Assembly: GCF_949628265.1 (NCBI RefSeq)
Contig: NC_088787.1
Span: 35,328,844 to 35,392,843 of the forward strand
Reading direction: 5' to 3'
DNA: 64,000 bases
Origin: Cloeon dipterum
Taxonomy: Eukaryota > Arthropoda > Insecta > Ephemeroptera > Baetidae
Positions 23,225 through 34,970 of the stretch are shown here, in pieces. The notes under the pieces are model-generated. The model was not told the origin of the DNA. It made no database searches and was given only the letters and a program-made list of their open reading frames with translations. A program made the translations under genes and the position numbers. How positions within the stretch are numbered: the stretch's first letter is position 1; each line of letters begins with the position of its first letter.

Positions 23225-25701
23225 TCAGTTTTTCTTTCGATTAGCCACCCAACGGAAAACTTCCAAGAAGAATTCTCTCTTGCAGTCTTCAGACTCAAAA
23301 CTGTCCACGACATCATCCATATTTTCCTTGCAAAATTTAAAGCAGAACTCACATAGGTCCTATACATCCAAAATTTATAAATATCAATAAAACATAATAT
23401 TAGTTTTTAACAAATATCTGACCTTAGCCCCAAGCCAATTGGCCTTCTCGTAAACAGCAGCAACGTTTTGCACAGTCATACCTGATTGTAGAATCTTTTC
23501 GCACTCGTCCATCAGATCAGTTACCAAATAGAAGTGGGCTACGGCGTATACGTCTGCAAAATAAATAATGTAAATTTTTTTCAGAAAAAAGTTAAATCAA
23601 TTTTTTACCAAGAGCAAGCTCAGGCGTGAAATCAACTTCGTCGGTGTAGAAGTACTTTAGGAACGCGTAGAAAGCATCGTAGCTGTGATCCTCAACGATC
23701 TGCTCCCTGAAAGAAATTCAAAAAGCGTAAAATAACATTAAATAATTAGAAGAGTCCTTAATACTTTTGGCAACTGTCCTTCCAATCGCCGAGGAACAAA
23801 TTCTTCAACACATCACTTCCGAATATCAACAGATTCTTGTGCACGTGGATTTTCTTCCCCTCGACAATGAACGCAAAGTCAGAAATTTCCTGGAACGAGA
23901 AAATGATAAGAAAATTTTCTAGGAGGGCGTGATGAATAGAAATCTCACAGGATTGTCAAACGCTTTTCTCAGACGCTCATTTACCGAGCCTTTCCTCTTG
24001 CTCTGATCTTCCGTAAATTTCATACGAAAACGTTGGTAGGTCACTGGAGGAGAGGCAACAGCGAAAACTTCGTCCAACGACGAGAATGAAGTGAGCATTG
24101 GTTTCAAAACAAATTGACCTACAATTAATTTTAAGAGGTCAATTTATATGTATTTCGTAGGACTAAATTCATACCATTGCAATCGCCCCAGAAGTAAACC
24201 TGGTTCTTTTCAGTGATTGCAGCGCACGGGTGGCTCTCGTAATGAGTGGCAGCAATATCTTTTACCCTTTATGAGAAAAGATTAATTCACTAAATGCCCT
24301 GAAACAATATAATATCCCAGCTTTTAGTCTTACCTTCCCATCTCTGTTGAAATAATGGTTGGTGTGTTGACACTATCGCTAGTCCCATTTCCCAACTGGC
24401 CTTTCTCGTTATCTCCCCATGAGTAAATTATTCCGTCGTCAGATAAAGCGAGAATGAAATCGGCTCCACAAACGATTCGGGAAATGCCAACACCTTCCAG
24501 GCCGGTCACCATGCAGGGACTACGTTCATTTTTAGTTGTAGATATTACGCCCAACCTGCCATTTTTGTTGAAACCCCAAGCGCAAATCTTGAACCGTAGA
24601 GAATTAAAATATGAATGTTCTAAATTAATATATCAATTAAAATATGTATATTGCTTGTAAAGTAAATTAAAACCCTAAAATAATTATTAATTCAGATTTA
24701 GTCCTTAATCATAGTTTTAAAAATATCAATTTATAATTTTAAAATTTCTAAAAAATACAAATATTTATTTTCTAAGCCCTCGCAATTTGTGATCATGATC
24801 ATATATGGTTTTTGGAAATAAATACCTCCCCTGAATGTAGGAGCGCAAAAGAAGAGAAATTATTTTGGCATGCGACTGAAGTTGCAATTGTTCCATCCAG
24901 CAGTCCGCCAACCTCTTGTGGAAGCGATTGATGGTCGTTTGTGATCCCCATACCTAATTGACCGTTAGCGTTTCGACCGAAAGAATACACCTGCTTTCCG
25001 GAAATATAATAAAAGGGTTCACATAACAAGAGTTTTCATTTCACCTTCCCCTCCGACGTCAAAGCTAGTGTATGTAAACCGCCAGAGGCCACTTGGACAA
25101 CCTTTTTTTGCTCGAGAGAGCCTGAAATTTTGGTGGGCACTTTGGTGTATTCTTTTGTTCCTAATCCAAGCTGTCCACAGTTATTTTCTCCCCAAGAAAA
25201 TACGGAACCAGATGCAGAAATGGCAAACATGCAGAATTTAAATCCGTCTTTGCCACCACTTTCAAACCCTTTATCATAGAGTTTAGTATAATGAAAAATA
25301 CACAGATATTTTTGGCATGTGTAATTTATACCTTCTATTCTTCGGTCATACAAATTCTCAATGCGCTTTAGCACTTTCACTTCACCTTCGACGCCAGTTC
25401 CAAGACACCCATCTTGATTTTCTCCATAGGCAAGCACCTCATCATTCTCGAGGACAATGATCACATTTTCTCCGTTTCTGCCTGAAAATGAGGGAAATAT
25501 GATAGTAGAAAGAAATATGCATGCTTAAATCACTTCTCCTTTCCAATTGCGATTAATTGGAAATAAAAATTCCGAACAAAAATTATATAAAATATTTGAA
25601 TTATGACACTAATATTAGATGTTGTTACCAAATACGATGGCAGAACGAATCTCTTGCTTCTGATAACCGAAATTGGCCCACTTCACTAACAATTTAGACA
25701 T
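23225..25701 (-). CDS. RCBTB-d: RCC1 and BTB domain protein, 11 exons
   Basis: The predicted protein has 538 residues. Exons on the minus strand: 25701-25629, 25481-25332, 25268-25045, 24990-24826, 24587-24334, 24266-24175, 24118-23949, 23889-23765, 23706-23609, 23553-23423, 23359-23225. Sizes and phases match RCBTB-b nearly exon for exon. It has RCC1 repeats (SWGENN, GQLGLG, SWGDN, GQLGNG), a linker with the paralogue-conserved KPMLTSFSS, a BTB domain in exons 8 and 9, and a BACK-like tail ending NREEN-type. The exon 5 acceptor is a rarer AAG form. From exon 5 to exon 9 it is nearly identical to RCBTB-c, including intron sequence, which indicates recent duplication or gene conversion. A role as a ubiquitin-ligase adaptor is inferred from the family only. 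Confidence 0.9.
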
Positions 25702-27533
25702 GGCGATTCATCAAGGACAAAACTTTGACGCACGCCAAGCGACTTCTGTTCTCTAAATGAGCAAGGGAAAATATTTAAGTATAATGCTCTTTTTGAGTAA
25801 TTATTTAAAAACATATTTTCCAAAAATATTATGATGTTTAAAGCACTGTTAATTAATTTAATAATGACAATTAAGAATGATTTTAGTAGTTCAAACTATT
25901 TTTGGCTTGTTGATGTGCCTGCGGTGTTATTTTTAGATAGACAAATTTAGGCTGCCGCCGCGAGTGAGTTAGTGAGTTTAACAGCGACGCGTGCCTTATC
26001 AAAATTAAAGTGCGTTGCATCGCACACACCATGCACACCCAGAGACGCATATTCTTAGCTGTCAGGAGAGAATAAATTTATAAATTTCACTGCGCGTCGC
26101 GCCGCAGTGAGCATTCGGGCGCAAAGCATCCAGCCATTCAATTATTTATGATAAGACACGCAGTCTCTTCATTATTTAAATAGACGGATCATTTTTTAAT
26201 TTATTATAGCTTGCAGAATTAACAACAAAATAATTTTTTGCTTCACACAAAACCTGAAAATGATTTTTTTTATTAAAATTTCCTGTTTGATGGATTGATA
26301 CAAAAGTGCTTGATAAATTTTTTTCTTTTAAACTGTCTGGGGAGTTGGAGAATAAACGCATATCGTGGCATTTAATGCACTTTGTCACGTAGACAGCAGC
26401 GGCCTTTACAGCAGGATAGAAGAAATAGTTTCGCGGTTTGATTATTTTTGGGATAGTGAGCTCTCGGCGTCAGATTCACGTGGCCTGATTGATCCTCACC
26501 GTGTTCCTCTGCTCATCCAAACTCCTCAAACGTAACAAAAATTAATTTTTCTGGTGACTTAAATCATTAATAATTAGGTTAAAAAGTTTGTAAACATTTT
26601 AAAATAAGCACTGTTTTGACATTTCCATAATTATATTTTAACAAGGTTTTTCTTACATTTATAGATAGAAGAAAAAATTTAAAACCACCAATTTGATTAC
26701 ATTTTATTCAAAACAATGCGTAAAATTGGTGTCAGAGGGAACAGCACAAAAAGAGACCTAATCGCACCAAATAAACAACTCACTTTTCGCTGTGGTGGCA
26801 ATGAAAAATAACGTGAGCTTAAAAAATTAAAAGCAGACCGTTCACACACAATATTTTTTTTAGAATTATGTCATTTCATTAATTCACTCTTATTTTGTGG
26901 CTGGTATTTTCCCGTGCGTTTAGAATATTCTCACAATTTGAACATTTTTTTTGTTAAATCTATTCGTTAAAGTAACGCTGTGCCATCATAAAATGTTATG
27001 ATTTCCTTTTTTAACGTAATGCAAATGACCTGAGGAGAAAACTTACCGACCGACATTCACCGCGCTGTGATTTTCTTAACGTTTGTTATCAACAGCAAGC
27101 GACAGATTAACGCTAATTAAAATAAAAATACTGGCTGAGGAATATGGAAGATGTTGAATTAAATAAATCCTTTTTTTGTATTTACACCTGAATGAATTTA
27201 ATTTATTACGAATATATAAAATGAAATCCATGAAACTTTTCAAATTGAACAATTATATTAATTGGATTTCTCAAAAAATGAAATTGACAAATTAAACGCA
27301 ATTACAAAGCGAATAATTTTGTAATAGCTATAATTTTTCTCAAGACAAATCAATCTGTGAAAAATATTTGTCAAACAAGAATAGCGATTTATGTAGCTGA
27401 CTCTAACAAAATTATAAATATAGGAAAAAACTATAATTATATTTTATTGAACTCGAAATTTGCTTGACTAACACTTGACTTAATATTAAATGAATACATG
27501 CAGAGCACAATCGGTCAATGAAAAAGCATTCCA
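25702..27533. other. Spacer between RCBTB-d and RCBTB-e
   Basis: The 5' leader of RCBTB-d (GCGTCAAAGTTTTGTCCTTGATGAATCGCC before the ATG) is almost the same as that of RCBTB-e. The blocks at 25930-26150 and 26870-27250 are duplicated as described for 21351-23224. The sequence near 26961-26980 (TATTCGTTAAAGTAACGCTG) is the empty-site equivalent of the MITE at 32190. No gene was recognised. Confidence 0.6.
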
Positions 27534-30500
27534 TCAGTTTTTCTTTTGATTAGCCAACCAGCGGAAAATTTCCAATATGAGTTCTGCTGTCTTTCTGTCA
27601 TCAGACTCCAAAGTGTTCATGACTTGAAGCATATTCTCCTTGCAAAATTTAAAGCAAAACGCACGCAGGTCCTACATCGAAATAATAATTATTTTTAAAA
27701 ATAAAGGTTTTTCAAATTATTAACACATTATCTGACCTTAGATCCAAAGGAAATTGCCTTCTCGTAAACAGCAGCAAAGTTTTGCAAAGTCAGATTTGAT
27801 TTGATAATCTGTTCGCACTCTTCCTTCAGATCAGTCACCTGATAGAAACAAGCTAAAGCGTACACATCTACTAAAATGATTTTAAATATTATGTCCTCGG
27901 AAGAATAAATGCGAAATCAATTTTTTTACCAAGAGCAAGTTCAGGCGTAATATCAACTTCATCAGTGTAGAAGTACTTGAGGAACGCGTAGAAAGATTCA
28001 TAGCTGTGATCCTTGACAATGTGCTCCCTGAAAGAAAATCAAAGAAATTAACATGATAAAATTACACCAAATCTCTAAATACTTTTTGCAACTGTCCTTC
28101 ATCCGATCGCCAAGGAACAAAACCTTGAACACGATGCTGCCGATGGACAAAATAATTTTGTGCACGTGGATTTTCTTCCCCTCGACGATGAATGCAAAGT
28201 CTGCAGTTTCCTGAAACGAGAAAAAAGATAAAGGAAATTTTCTAAGAGAGTGAACAAAAATCTCACAGGATTATCAAACTCATTTCGAAGACGTTCAATT
28301 ATACTAGGCCCTTTCTTGTTTTTCTCATCTTTCGTAGTAGTTTTCGATTCTTTCAATTGAAAGCGTTGGTAGGTCTCTGGAGGAGAAGCAACGGCGAAAA
28401 TTATGTCAAATGATGAGAAGGACGTGAGCATTGGTTTCTTAACAGTTTGCCCTAGAATTAATTATAGGTTATAAAGCGTTCTTTTGAACTAAATATATAC
28501 CATTGAAATGGCCCCAAATGTAAATCAGGTTATTCTCAGTGATTGCAGCGCACGGGTGGCTCCAGTAACGAGTGGCAGCGATGTTTGTAATCCTATACGT
28601 GTGAAAAGATAAGTTAATTAAAACAGTCGCGTTAATACAAACATCCCAGTTTAATGTGTCTCACTTTCCCATGTCTGTTGAAATAATGGTTGGACTCTTG
28701 AAAAACTGGGTAGTCCCATTTCCCAACTGACCATTGTTGTTTTCTCCCCAAGAGTAAATTTTCCCGTCGTCAGATAAAGCGAGAGTGAAATCGGCTCCAC
28801 AAACTATTTGGGAAATGACGACTCCTTCCAGGCCGACTACCATGGAGGGGCTACATTCCTGGAGTGAATTTGAAGTAATGCCCAACCTGCCTCTTGAGTT
28901 GAAGCCCCAAGCGCAAATCTTGAACAATTAAAGACATGTAATATTAATTAATGAGTTATTTGAAAAAATATATAGGATATAGGGCTTTGAATTTTAGACG
29001 GATACTTCCGGGAAAATAGTCAACTATATTCAGACGGGATTTCGGGATAAATTGTTATACTGTTTTGGACGATTTTTTGTATTTCTATACTGCAAAAAAT
29101 TATGTTTTTATTTTTTTACTTACAGCGAAATTTGATCCGTAACCCTATATGCTATATGAATATGATTTTCTTTCAAAATAAAAGAGCTTTCCAGTGGTGT
29201 GTTTAAATTTTTTATCTCAGATTTTCAGAAAAAATAGGTAGTTTTCGAATATATCGATATTTTTACAACTTCAAATCATCTGACCATCAGAATTGCAAAA
29301 ACTGCATACCGTTCAACTCGTCTTAACCTTTCCTAGATAGCAAAAGGAATTGGAGAGTGATCAACCCTCATCCCCCTTCCAGCCCATGTATTAAAGTAAC
29401 GAGAAAAATCGCGTCGTTTTGCACTTTCAGCAAACTTAGTCACTGTTAAAAACGCTCTTAAATTGATACAATGTACCCCAAATTCCATTGGCTATTTAGG
29501 GAAGGTTGCGACGAGTCCAACGGTGGTTAGTTTTTGCAATTCTGATGGCTAGAACCAAAGATTTGGAGGTGACAATATATGCGAAAATTAATTTTTTTGA
29601 ATTTTGAATTTTTGCCAACATTTCAATTTCTAAATCTCGGGTTCTAACTATCAGAATTGCAAAAACTGCACACCATTCAACTCGTCTCAACCTTCCCTAG
29701 GTAGCCAAAATATTTTGAGGGATATCAACCCTCATCCCCCTTCCACCCTTTTTATTAAAGTAACGAGAAAAATCGCATCGTTTTGCACTTTCAGTAATCA
29801 TATTCACTGTTATAAACGCTCTTAAATTGATAAAATCTACCCCAAATTCAATTGGCTATCTAGGGGAGATTGAAACGAGTTGAATGGTGTACAGTTTTTG
29901 AAATGCTGACAGTTAAAACCTGAGATTTAGCGATTGAAATGTTGGCAAAAATTCGAAAGATTTATTTTTTGCTTATTTTATTACTGCCAAATCTTTGGTT
30001 CTAACTATCAGAATTGCCAAAACTAACGATATTTTTAGAAAAATTCCCATTCTTTCGGTGCGCGGCAAATATTATTTAGAAAGAAGAGAATTAATAGTTC
30101 AAACAGGCATAATATTTCATGATTCATGCTCATTAGATGGTCTCGCTTTGTTTTGAAGCTCAGAAAAAATAGAGTCAATCGCCCAATATTCACAGCCATA
30201 AATATGAAATGGTTATTACGGAAATAAATACCTCTCCTGATTGCAGTAGTGCAAAAGAAGCGTAATTTTGGCATGCAACTGAGGTTACAATTTTCCCGTC
30301 CAGCAGTCCGCCAACCTTTCGTGGAAGCGATTGCTGGTCGCCTGCCGAGGTCCCCAAACCTAATTGACCACAATCATTTCGACCGAAAACGTGTACCTGA
30401 TTTACGGCAATTGAATAGAATAATGCATTATTTACAAAAATAATTTTAATTTCACCTCTCCCTCTGACGTCAAAGCTAGCGTGTGAAAATTGCCACAGGC

Positions 30501-31087
30501 CACCTGGACAACCCTTTCCTGCTTTAAAGAACCTGAAATTTTGGCAGGCACTTTGGCGTAGGTCATGATGGTTCCTGTTCCAAGCTCGCCATGATTATTT
30601 TCTCCCCAAGAGAATACAGAACCAGATTCAGAAATGGCGAAAATGCGGAATTTTTCTCGTTCAAAGACACCGCAACAGACACCGCATTCAAACCCTAGGA
30701 TTTCGCATAGTTAAATATTCAAAAAATAATTTATTTTCGACATTGATATACTTTCGATTCTTTGTCCACTCAAATTCTTAATGCGCTTGAGCTCTTTCAC
30801 TTCACCTTGAACGCCAGTTCCAAGGCATCCATCTTGATTTTCTCCACAGGCAAGCACCTCATCATTCTCGAGGACAATGATTGCATTTTCTCCGTTTTTG
30901 CCTGAAAATTAGGAAATGCGATAGTAGAAAATAAAAAGGTTTAAATGACTTTTCCCTGTCCAATCAAAAATCCAAACAAACAAATACGTCAATGGAAATA
31001 TTCGATTTTGTTACCGAAAACGATAGATGTGCGAATCTCTCGCTTCTGACTGCCGAAATTGACCCACTTGACAAGCAGTTTAGACAT
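27534..31087 (-). CDS. RCBTB-e: RCC1 and BTB domain protein, 11 exons with a large intron 4
   Basis: The predicted protein has 550 residues. Exons: 31087-31015, 30901-30752, 30694-30456, 30396-30232, 28918-28665, 28592-28501, 28451-28267, 28210-28083, 28027-27930, 27867-27737, 27671-27534. Phases agree with the paralogues. Exon 3 is 15 bases longer than in RCBTB-d and encodes a duplicated short motif with two C-G-V repeats. Exon 7 has an added Lys-rich stretch, and exons 8 and 11 one codon each. Intron 4 is about 1.3 kb, against about 0.24 kb in RCBTB-d, because it holds a repeat cluster (29270-30020). RCC1 repeats occupy the N-terminal two thirds, then a BTB domain (exons 8-9) and a BACK-like tail. 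It is the most diverged intact copy, so it may have a distinct substrate; that is inference. Confidence 0.88.
29270..30020. repeat. Direct and inverted repeat cluster in RCBTB-e intron 4
   Basis: The motif CAGAATTGCAAAAACTGCA followed by ACC.TTCAACTCGTCT occurs at about 29288-29330 and 29650-29690. Its inverse (GAGTTGAATGGT..ACAGTTTTT) occurs at about 29875-29905, and GACGAGTCCAACGGT at 29512. Flanking GCGTCGTTTTGCACTTTCAG-type segments are duplicated about 370 bp apart. Related sequence lies in the foldback element at 13220-13290, so this is probably an old mobile-element remnant. Confidence 0.7.
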
Positions 31088-32189
31088 GGCGATTCATCAA
31101 GGACAAAAACTTTGACGCACGCCAGCCGACTTCTGTTCTCTAAATGAGCAAGGGAAATGATTTCAAAGTAATGCTCTTTTTGAGTAATTATTCAATAACA
31201 TTTTTCCAAAAATATTGTGATGTTTAAGGCGCTGTTAATGAATTTAATAATGACAATTAAGAATGATTTAAGTAGTTTAAACGATTTTTGGCTTTTTTCA
31301 ATGCAGCTGCGGTGTTTTTAATAGACAAATTTATGCGAGTGAGTTTAGTGGGCTTATCGGCGACACAGGCCTTTATTAATCTCAATCACAGCAACATTAT
31401 TTTAGCTGTCGGGACGTCGGGAGAGAATAAATATCACTCCACTCGAGCGCAAGCACCAGCCAGCCAATTATTTACTATATAACACACACACACACAAGTG
31501 TCTCTTCCTTATCTAAACGGACGGATTATTTTTAATTTATTATCGCTTGAAAAATTAACAACAAAGTGATTTGACTCGTTAAATAATTTTTAGCTTCACA
31601 CGAAACCTAAAAGATTTATTTATTTATTAAAATTGGAGAATAAACGCATATTTATGGCATTGCCAAACACTCACGTACATTTCCTGCACTCCTCATACGT
31701 AAGAGAAATTGATTTTTCTTGTGACTTAAATATTTAATTAGGTTAAAAAGTTGTAAACACTTTAAAAGCACTATTTTCATATTTTCCTAATTCTTTTTTA
31801 ATTATATTTTCCCTGCACTTCACAACTTTATTAATTTTCTGAGATCTAGATAGGAGAAAAAAATTGAAACCACCAATTTTAATACATAGATAAATTATTT
31901 TAAATTAGGCGTAAAATATGTGTCAGAGGGAGCGCAGCACAAAAACAGACAGCTTTTATCGCACCAGATAAACAACTCACTGCTGTCGCTGTGGTGTCTG
32001 TGTGGTGGCAATGAAAAATAATGTGGGCATTAACCGCTACAGGCAGGCCGTCTAAATAAACACAATTATTTTTAGAACCTACGTCAACATATTAATGAAC
32101 TCTCATTTTGCGGAGTCAATGTCCGTATTTTTCCGTGCGTGTAAAATAATATTCTCATTTAAACATTTTTTGTTAAACCTATTCGTTAA
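31088..32189. other. Spacer upstream of RCBTB-e
   Basis: This is a third copy of the spacer sequences seen at 25750-27250, including GCGAGTGAGTTTAGTG near 31337 and the CATTTTGCGG block near 32103. There is a short CA tract near 31483-31495. No gene was recognised. Confidence 0.5.
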
Positions 32190-32565
32190 AGACCGTCTTT
32201 TACGAGGTTTCTGAGCACACTAATCGATTCGCGAGGGTCGAATTAGGTAAAGTGAATATTTTTTCCAACCAAAAAGTCCAGCGCGACGTGCGAACTTTTT
32301 CCCGCCAAAACATGAATGCGAGAACAGCGCATGCGTCAGAGCTGGCTGGATCTGACAAAGAAGTCATTCATACAGGCGGTCTCTCTGCAAGTGCTCAAAC
32401 CAGCTCTCACGCATGCGCACTTCTCGCATTTAGGTTCATATTGTTTTGGCGGGAAAAAATGTTCGCAAGTCGCGCTGGACTTTTTGGTCGGAAAAAATTC
32501 CAATTTATCTAATTCGACCCTCAGGAATCGATTGGTGTGCTCAGAAACTTTGTCAAAGGTGGTCT
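32190..32565. mobile_element. TTAA-family MITE, copy 3 (reference copy)
   Basis: A 376-bp palindromic element with ends AGACCGTCTTT and its near complement, flanked by TTAA on both sides (32186-32189 and 32566-32569). The paralogous spacer at 26961-26980 lacks the insert and has one TTAA, so both boundaries and the duplication are supported by an empty site. Inner features are CCCGCCAAAACA, GCGCATGCGTCAGAGCTGG and the spacer GGCGGTCTCTCTGCAAGTGCT. TTAA duplications are known for piggyBac and Kolobok elements; the AG start looks more Kolobok-like, but this is tentative. Confidence 0.9.
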
Positions 32566-32859
32566 TTAAACTAACGCTGTGCCATCATAAAATATTTAGA
32601 TTTCATTTTTTAACGTGTAATGCAAATGACATGATGAAGAAACCGACCGGCCAACACTCACTGCGCTGTGCTTTCCTCAACGTTTTGTCATCAACAGCGA
32701 GCGACAGATTAACGCAAATGAAAATAAAATAGTGGGAGACGAATTTTGAAAATGTTAAAATACTGAAATACGTCTCTCTAGTTTTCTGAATAAAAAACTT
32801 GATTGGTTGCGAAAATAAAATCCAATGAAATTTTCTATTTAAAGAATTTTATTGGATAT

Positions 32860-33114
32860 CTACAGCTTTCGATTGTATCTTCGGCTGAACGATCCCGGAA
32901 CGTGATAATGTCTTCTGCAGCCTTTGCCCCGTGGAGAGTAGACAAATCCTCGAGGGCATGAGTGACTACTTGCCCCAGCTTTTTGATCAACTCTTAGTGC
33001 AGCGTCGGCAATCGCCAAATTAACGAAGCGTCTCGGCGGCGGAAGTGACTGCGCGCAGCATCTCAGAGCTGCACAAATGAGCAGGAAAATGAGCAAACTC
33101 CACTTTGGCTTCAT
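32860..33114 (-). CDS. Small secreted basic peptide with one predicted disulfide
   Basis: An intronless 84-residue ORF starts at MKPKWSLL, chosen over an upstream in-frame Met because a hydrophobic signal peptide follows directly, with predicted cleavage near CAQ/S at residues 21-23. The mature part is about 61 residues and strongly basic. It has a Pro-rich start (LPPPRRF), then two cysteines at about residues 53 and 66 in the arrangement C-P-R-G-F-V-Y-S-P-R-G-K-G-C-R, and an Arg-rich tail. The C-P-x-G...C-R spacing recalls small one-disulfide arthropod peptides such as secapins, but this is resemblance only. A minus-strand AATAAA (complement of 32848-32853) lies within 12 bp of the stop. Function is unknown; antimicrobial, inhibitory or signalling roles are possible. 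Confidence 0.6.
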   Translation of the reverse strand: MKPKWSLLIFLLICAALRCCAQSLPPPRRFVNLAIADAALRVDQKAGASSHSCPRGFVYSPRGKGCRRHYHVPGSFSRRYNRKL

Positions 33115-33129
33115 TCCTCGACACTCTCG

Positions 33130-34164
33130 GTGCACAAATTGGAGTGTAATTTCCGTAATTTCGTGGGTCGAGGCGAAAAGGGAAATCCACAGACGGAAAT
33201 GAGCTCATTACTGTGGTGAGATGGATTTTGACGGGATATGTTTTCGCCGCGGTCTCGTCTGGATTTTCAGGACAAAATTTTTAAAATTTTTAAAACAATG
33301 CTGTGTGGCATACAAAAATTGACGGTAATAAAATTGTTTTTGAAAAGAAAAAGGAGCAAACTGAGTATTGCGTGTGCAACAATTCAAATTAAATTTTTCT
33401 TGCACATAATTTTGAAATATCCCCATCCATTAAGCAAAATTAGGGTAGTTTCCTCCGTTTCCTCCTCCCACTCACCAGGTTCCGGGTTGCTATCTGTGTT
33501 GGTTCCCGCCGGTCAGAAGTCGATATTGCGTCGAAGTAATGGAGGCCAATCAGAAGCGTCAAAAAGAGGCGTGCCGACCTAATAGATTCATTCCCGCTTC
33601 CCGCGTATTTTTTTACATTTCCATCAACCTGATATGCCATCTATCGGTTGATTCGCCAATTATTCCGGCATAATCAGCTATTTGTAAAGAAATAACATTG
33701 TAATTTTACATTTTGAAGCTGCGCAGTAAACTTCTACGCATCTTCAGTATGCGCAGTATATGTTCAGAGCGCTTCTTTATTTAAAAGGGAGGCTAAAACT
33801 CATCACTGCGCATGCGCGAACCAAATTCAAGCCTTCTGCGCATTCGAAATTCCCATTGGGATCCGAGTTGCCATCTGTGTTGGTTTCCGCCGGTCAGAAG
33901 TGAATACGGTGTCGAAATAATGGAAGCCAATCAGTTGACGGTCCAGCAGCCAATCAGAAGCGTTGAAAAAGAGGTGTGCTGACCTAATAATTTCATTCCC
34001 GCGTATATTTTGTTACATATTCGCCTGATTTGCCATCTAATATAACGGTCAATCCACCAATTACCGGGCTAATCAGGTGGTAGTAAAAAAATCAAAAGAA
34101 TATTCATTGTGCTGACGGTATTTTCATGATAAATTTCCAAGCCAATTACATTTTACGTTTTTAA
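33130..34164. repeat. Direct duplication in the yellow-gene upstream region
   Basis: A segment of about 200 bp at 33477-33680 (GCTATCTGTGTTGGTTCCCGCCGG..., GCCAATCAGAAGCGT, CGACCTAATA, CATTCCCGC) recurs at about 33858-34076 with moderate divergence. Between them are GCGCAG-rich sequences. No coding feature was identified apart from the small peptide gene to the left. Confidence 0.65.
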
Positions 34165-34620
34165 CCTTCTCTGACCAGAGGCCGGCGTATGAAAGAACGA
34201 GGAAGTGACAAACCGCAAGCGCTCGCTCTCATTATAGCGAGACTTTTTCTGATAAAGCGTGTGTGAGACTATGCAACCGGACTGACTTCTTTGCAGCGCA
34301 GGCTGCATAAATATTTTTTATCCCAGCGAATTATTAAAGTGTCTCGACAAGAACCAGGTCTTAGGTTTTACAGATTATCCCGGGGGGATAAAAAAAACCA
34401 GTTCAAGTGTGTCATTTGCTAGGTTGTCCTGCTCGCTTCGGATGGCCTCTCGAAATCATATCCTCTCTCCGACCAATCAAAGAGACGGAAGGGAAAAGTC
34501 ACCAAAAATTAGAGTAAAACAGCGAATGGATAGTTTCCTTTCTGATCACATTGCGAATATAAAAATCCGGTAATTTACTCTCGCAACTGTGGCTCGTCGG
34601 ATACTCAAAAAATCGAACAA
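34165..34620. repeat. Duplicated segment, copy 1 (second copy at 38420-38860)
   Basis: The sequence beginning GACCAGAGGCCGGCG and continuing through CTTTTTCTGATAAA, GCGCAGGCTGCATA, GTCATTTGCTAGGTT and CTCGCAACTGTGGCTC is found again at 38420-38860 in the same order and orientation, with substitutions and small gaps. The two copies flank the yellow gene. Confidence 0.75.
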
Positions 34621-34902
34621 AAAACATCGTGTCATATAACCCATTTCACAAATTAAGTTTAAAATACTCAAAAATAATATCTTCAAAATTTAGAATTTTT
34701 AAAATTAAATTTTTAAGCTACCGGACGTCCAATTGATACAGTCCTATTTATCAGCAATTTAATCAACGACGTGATCCGGTTCTGCGGTTTAAAACCAGGC
34801 GCGACGAATTTATTTATAGTGTTCTTTATCTGGCAAGAGTTGTGTTTCAAAAATTGAGGCCGACAGAAAGGACTCGTTGTATGCTCTGACTCTGAGGGTA
34901 AC

Positions 34903-34912
34903 TATATAAAAG
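34903..34912 (+). promoter_or_regulatory. TATA box of the yellow gene
   Basis: TATATAAAAG lies about 60 bp before the ATG. An initiator-like CAGTTTCAG follows about 30 bp downstream (near 34940), the normal spacing for a TATA promoter. Confidence 0.65.
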
Positions 34913-34970
34913 AGCTCCGTTCGCTTTTCACAAAAAGGCCAGTTTCAGGCTTCTCAGCTTTTCTACACTG

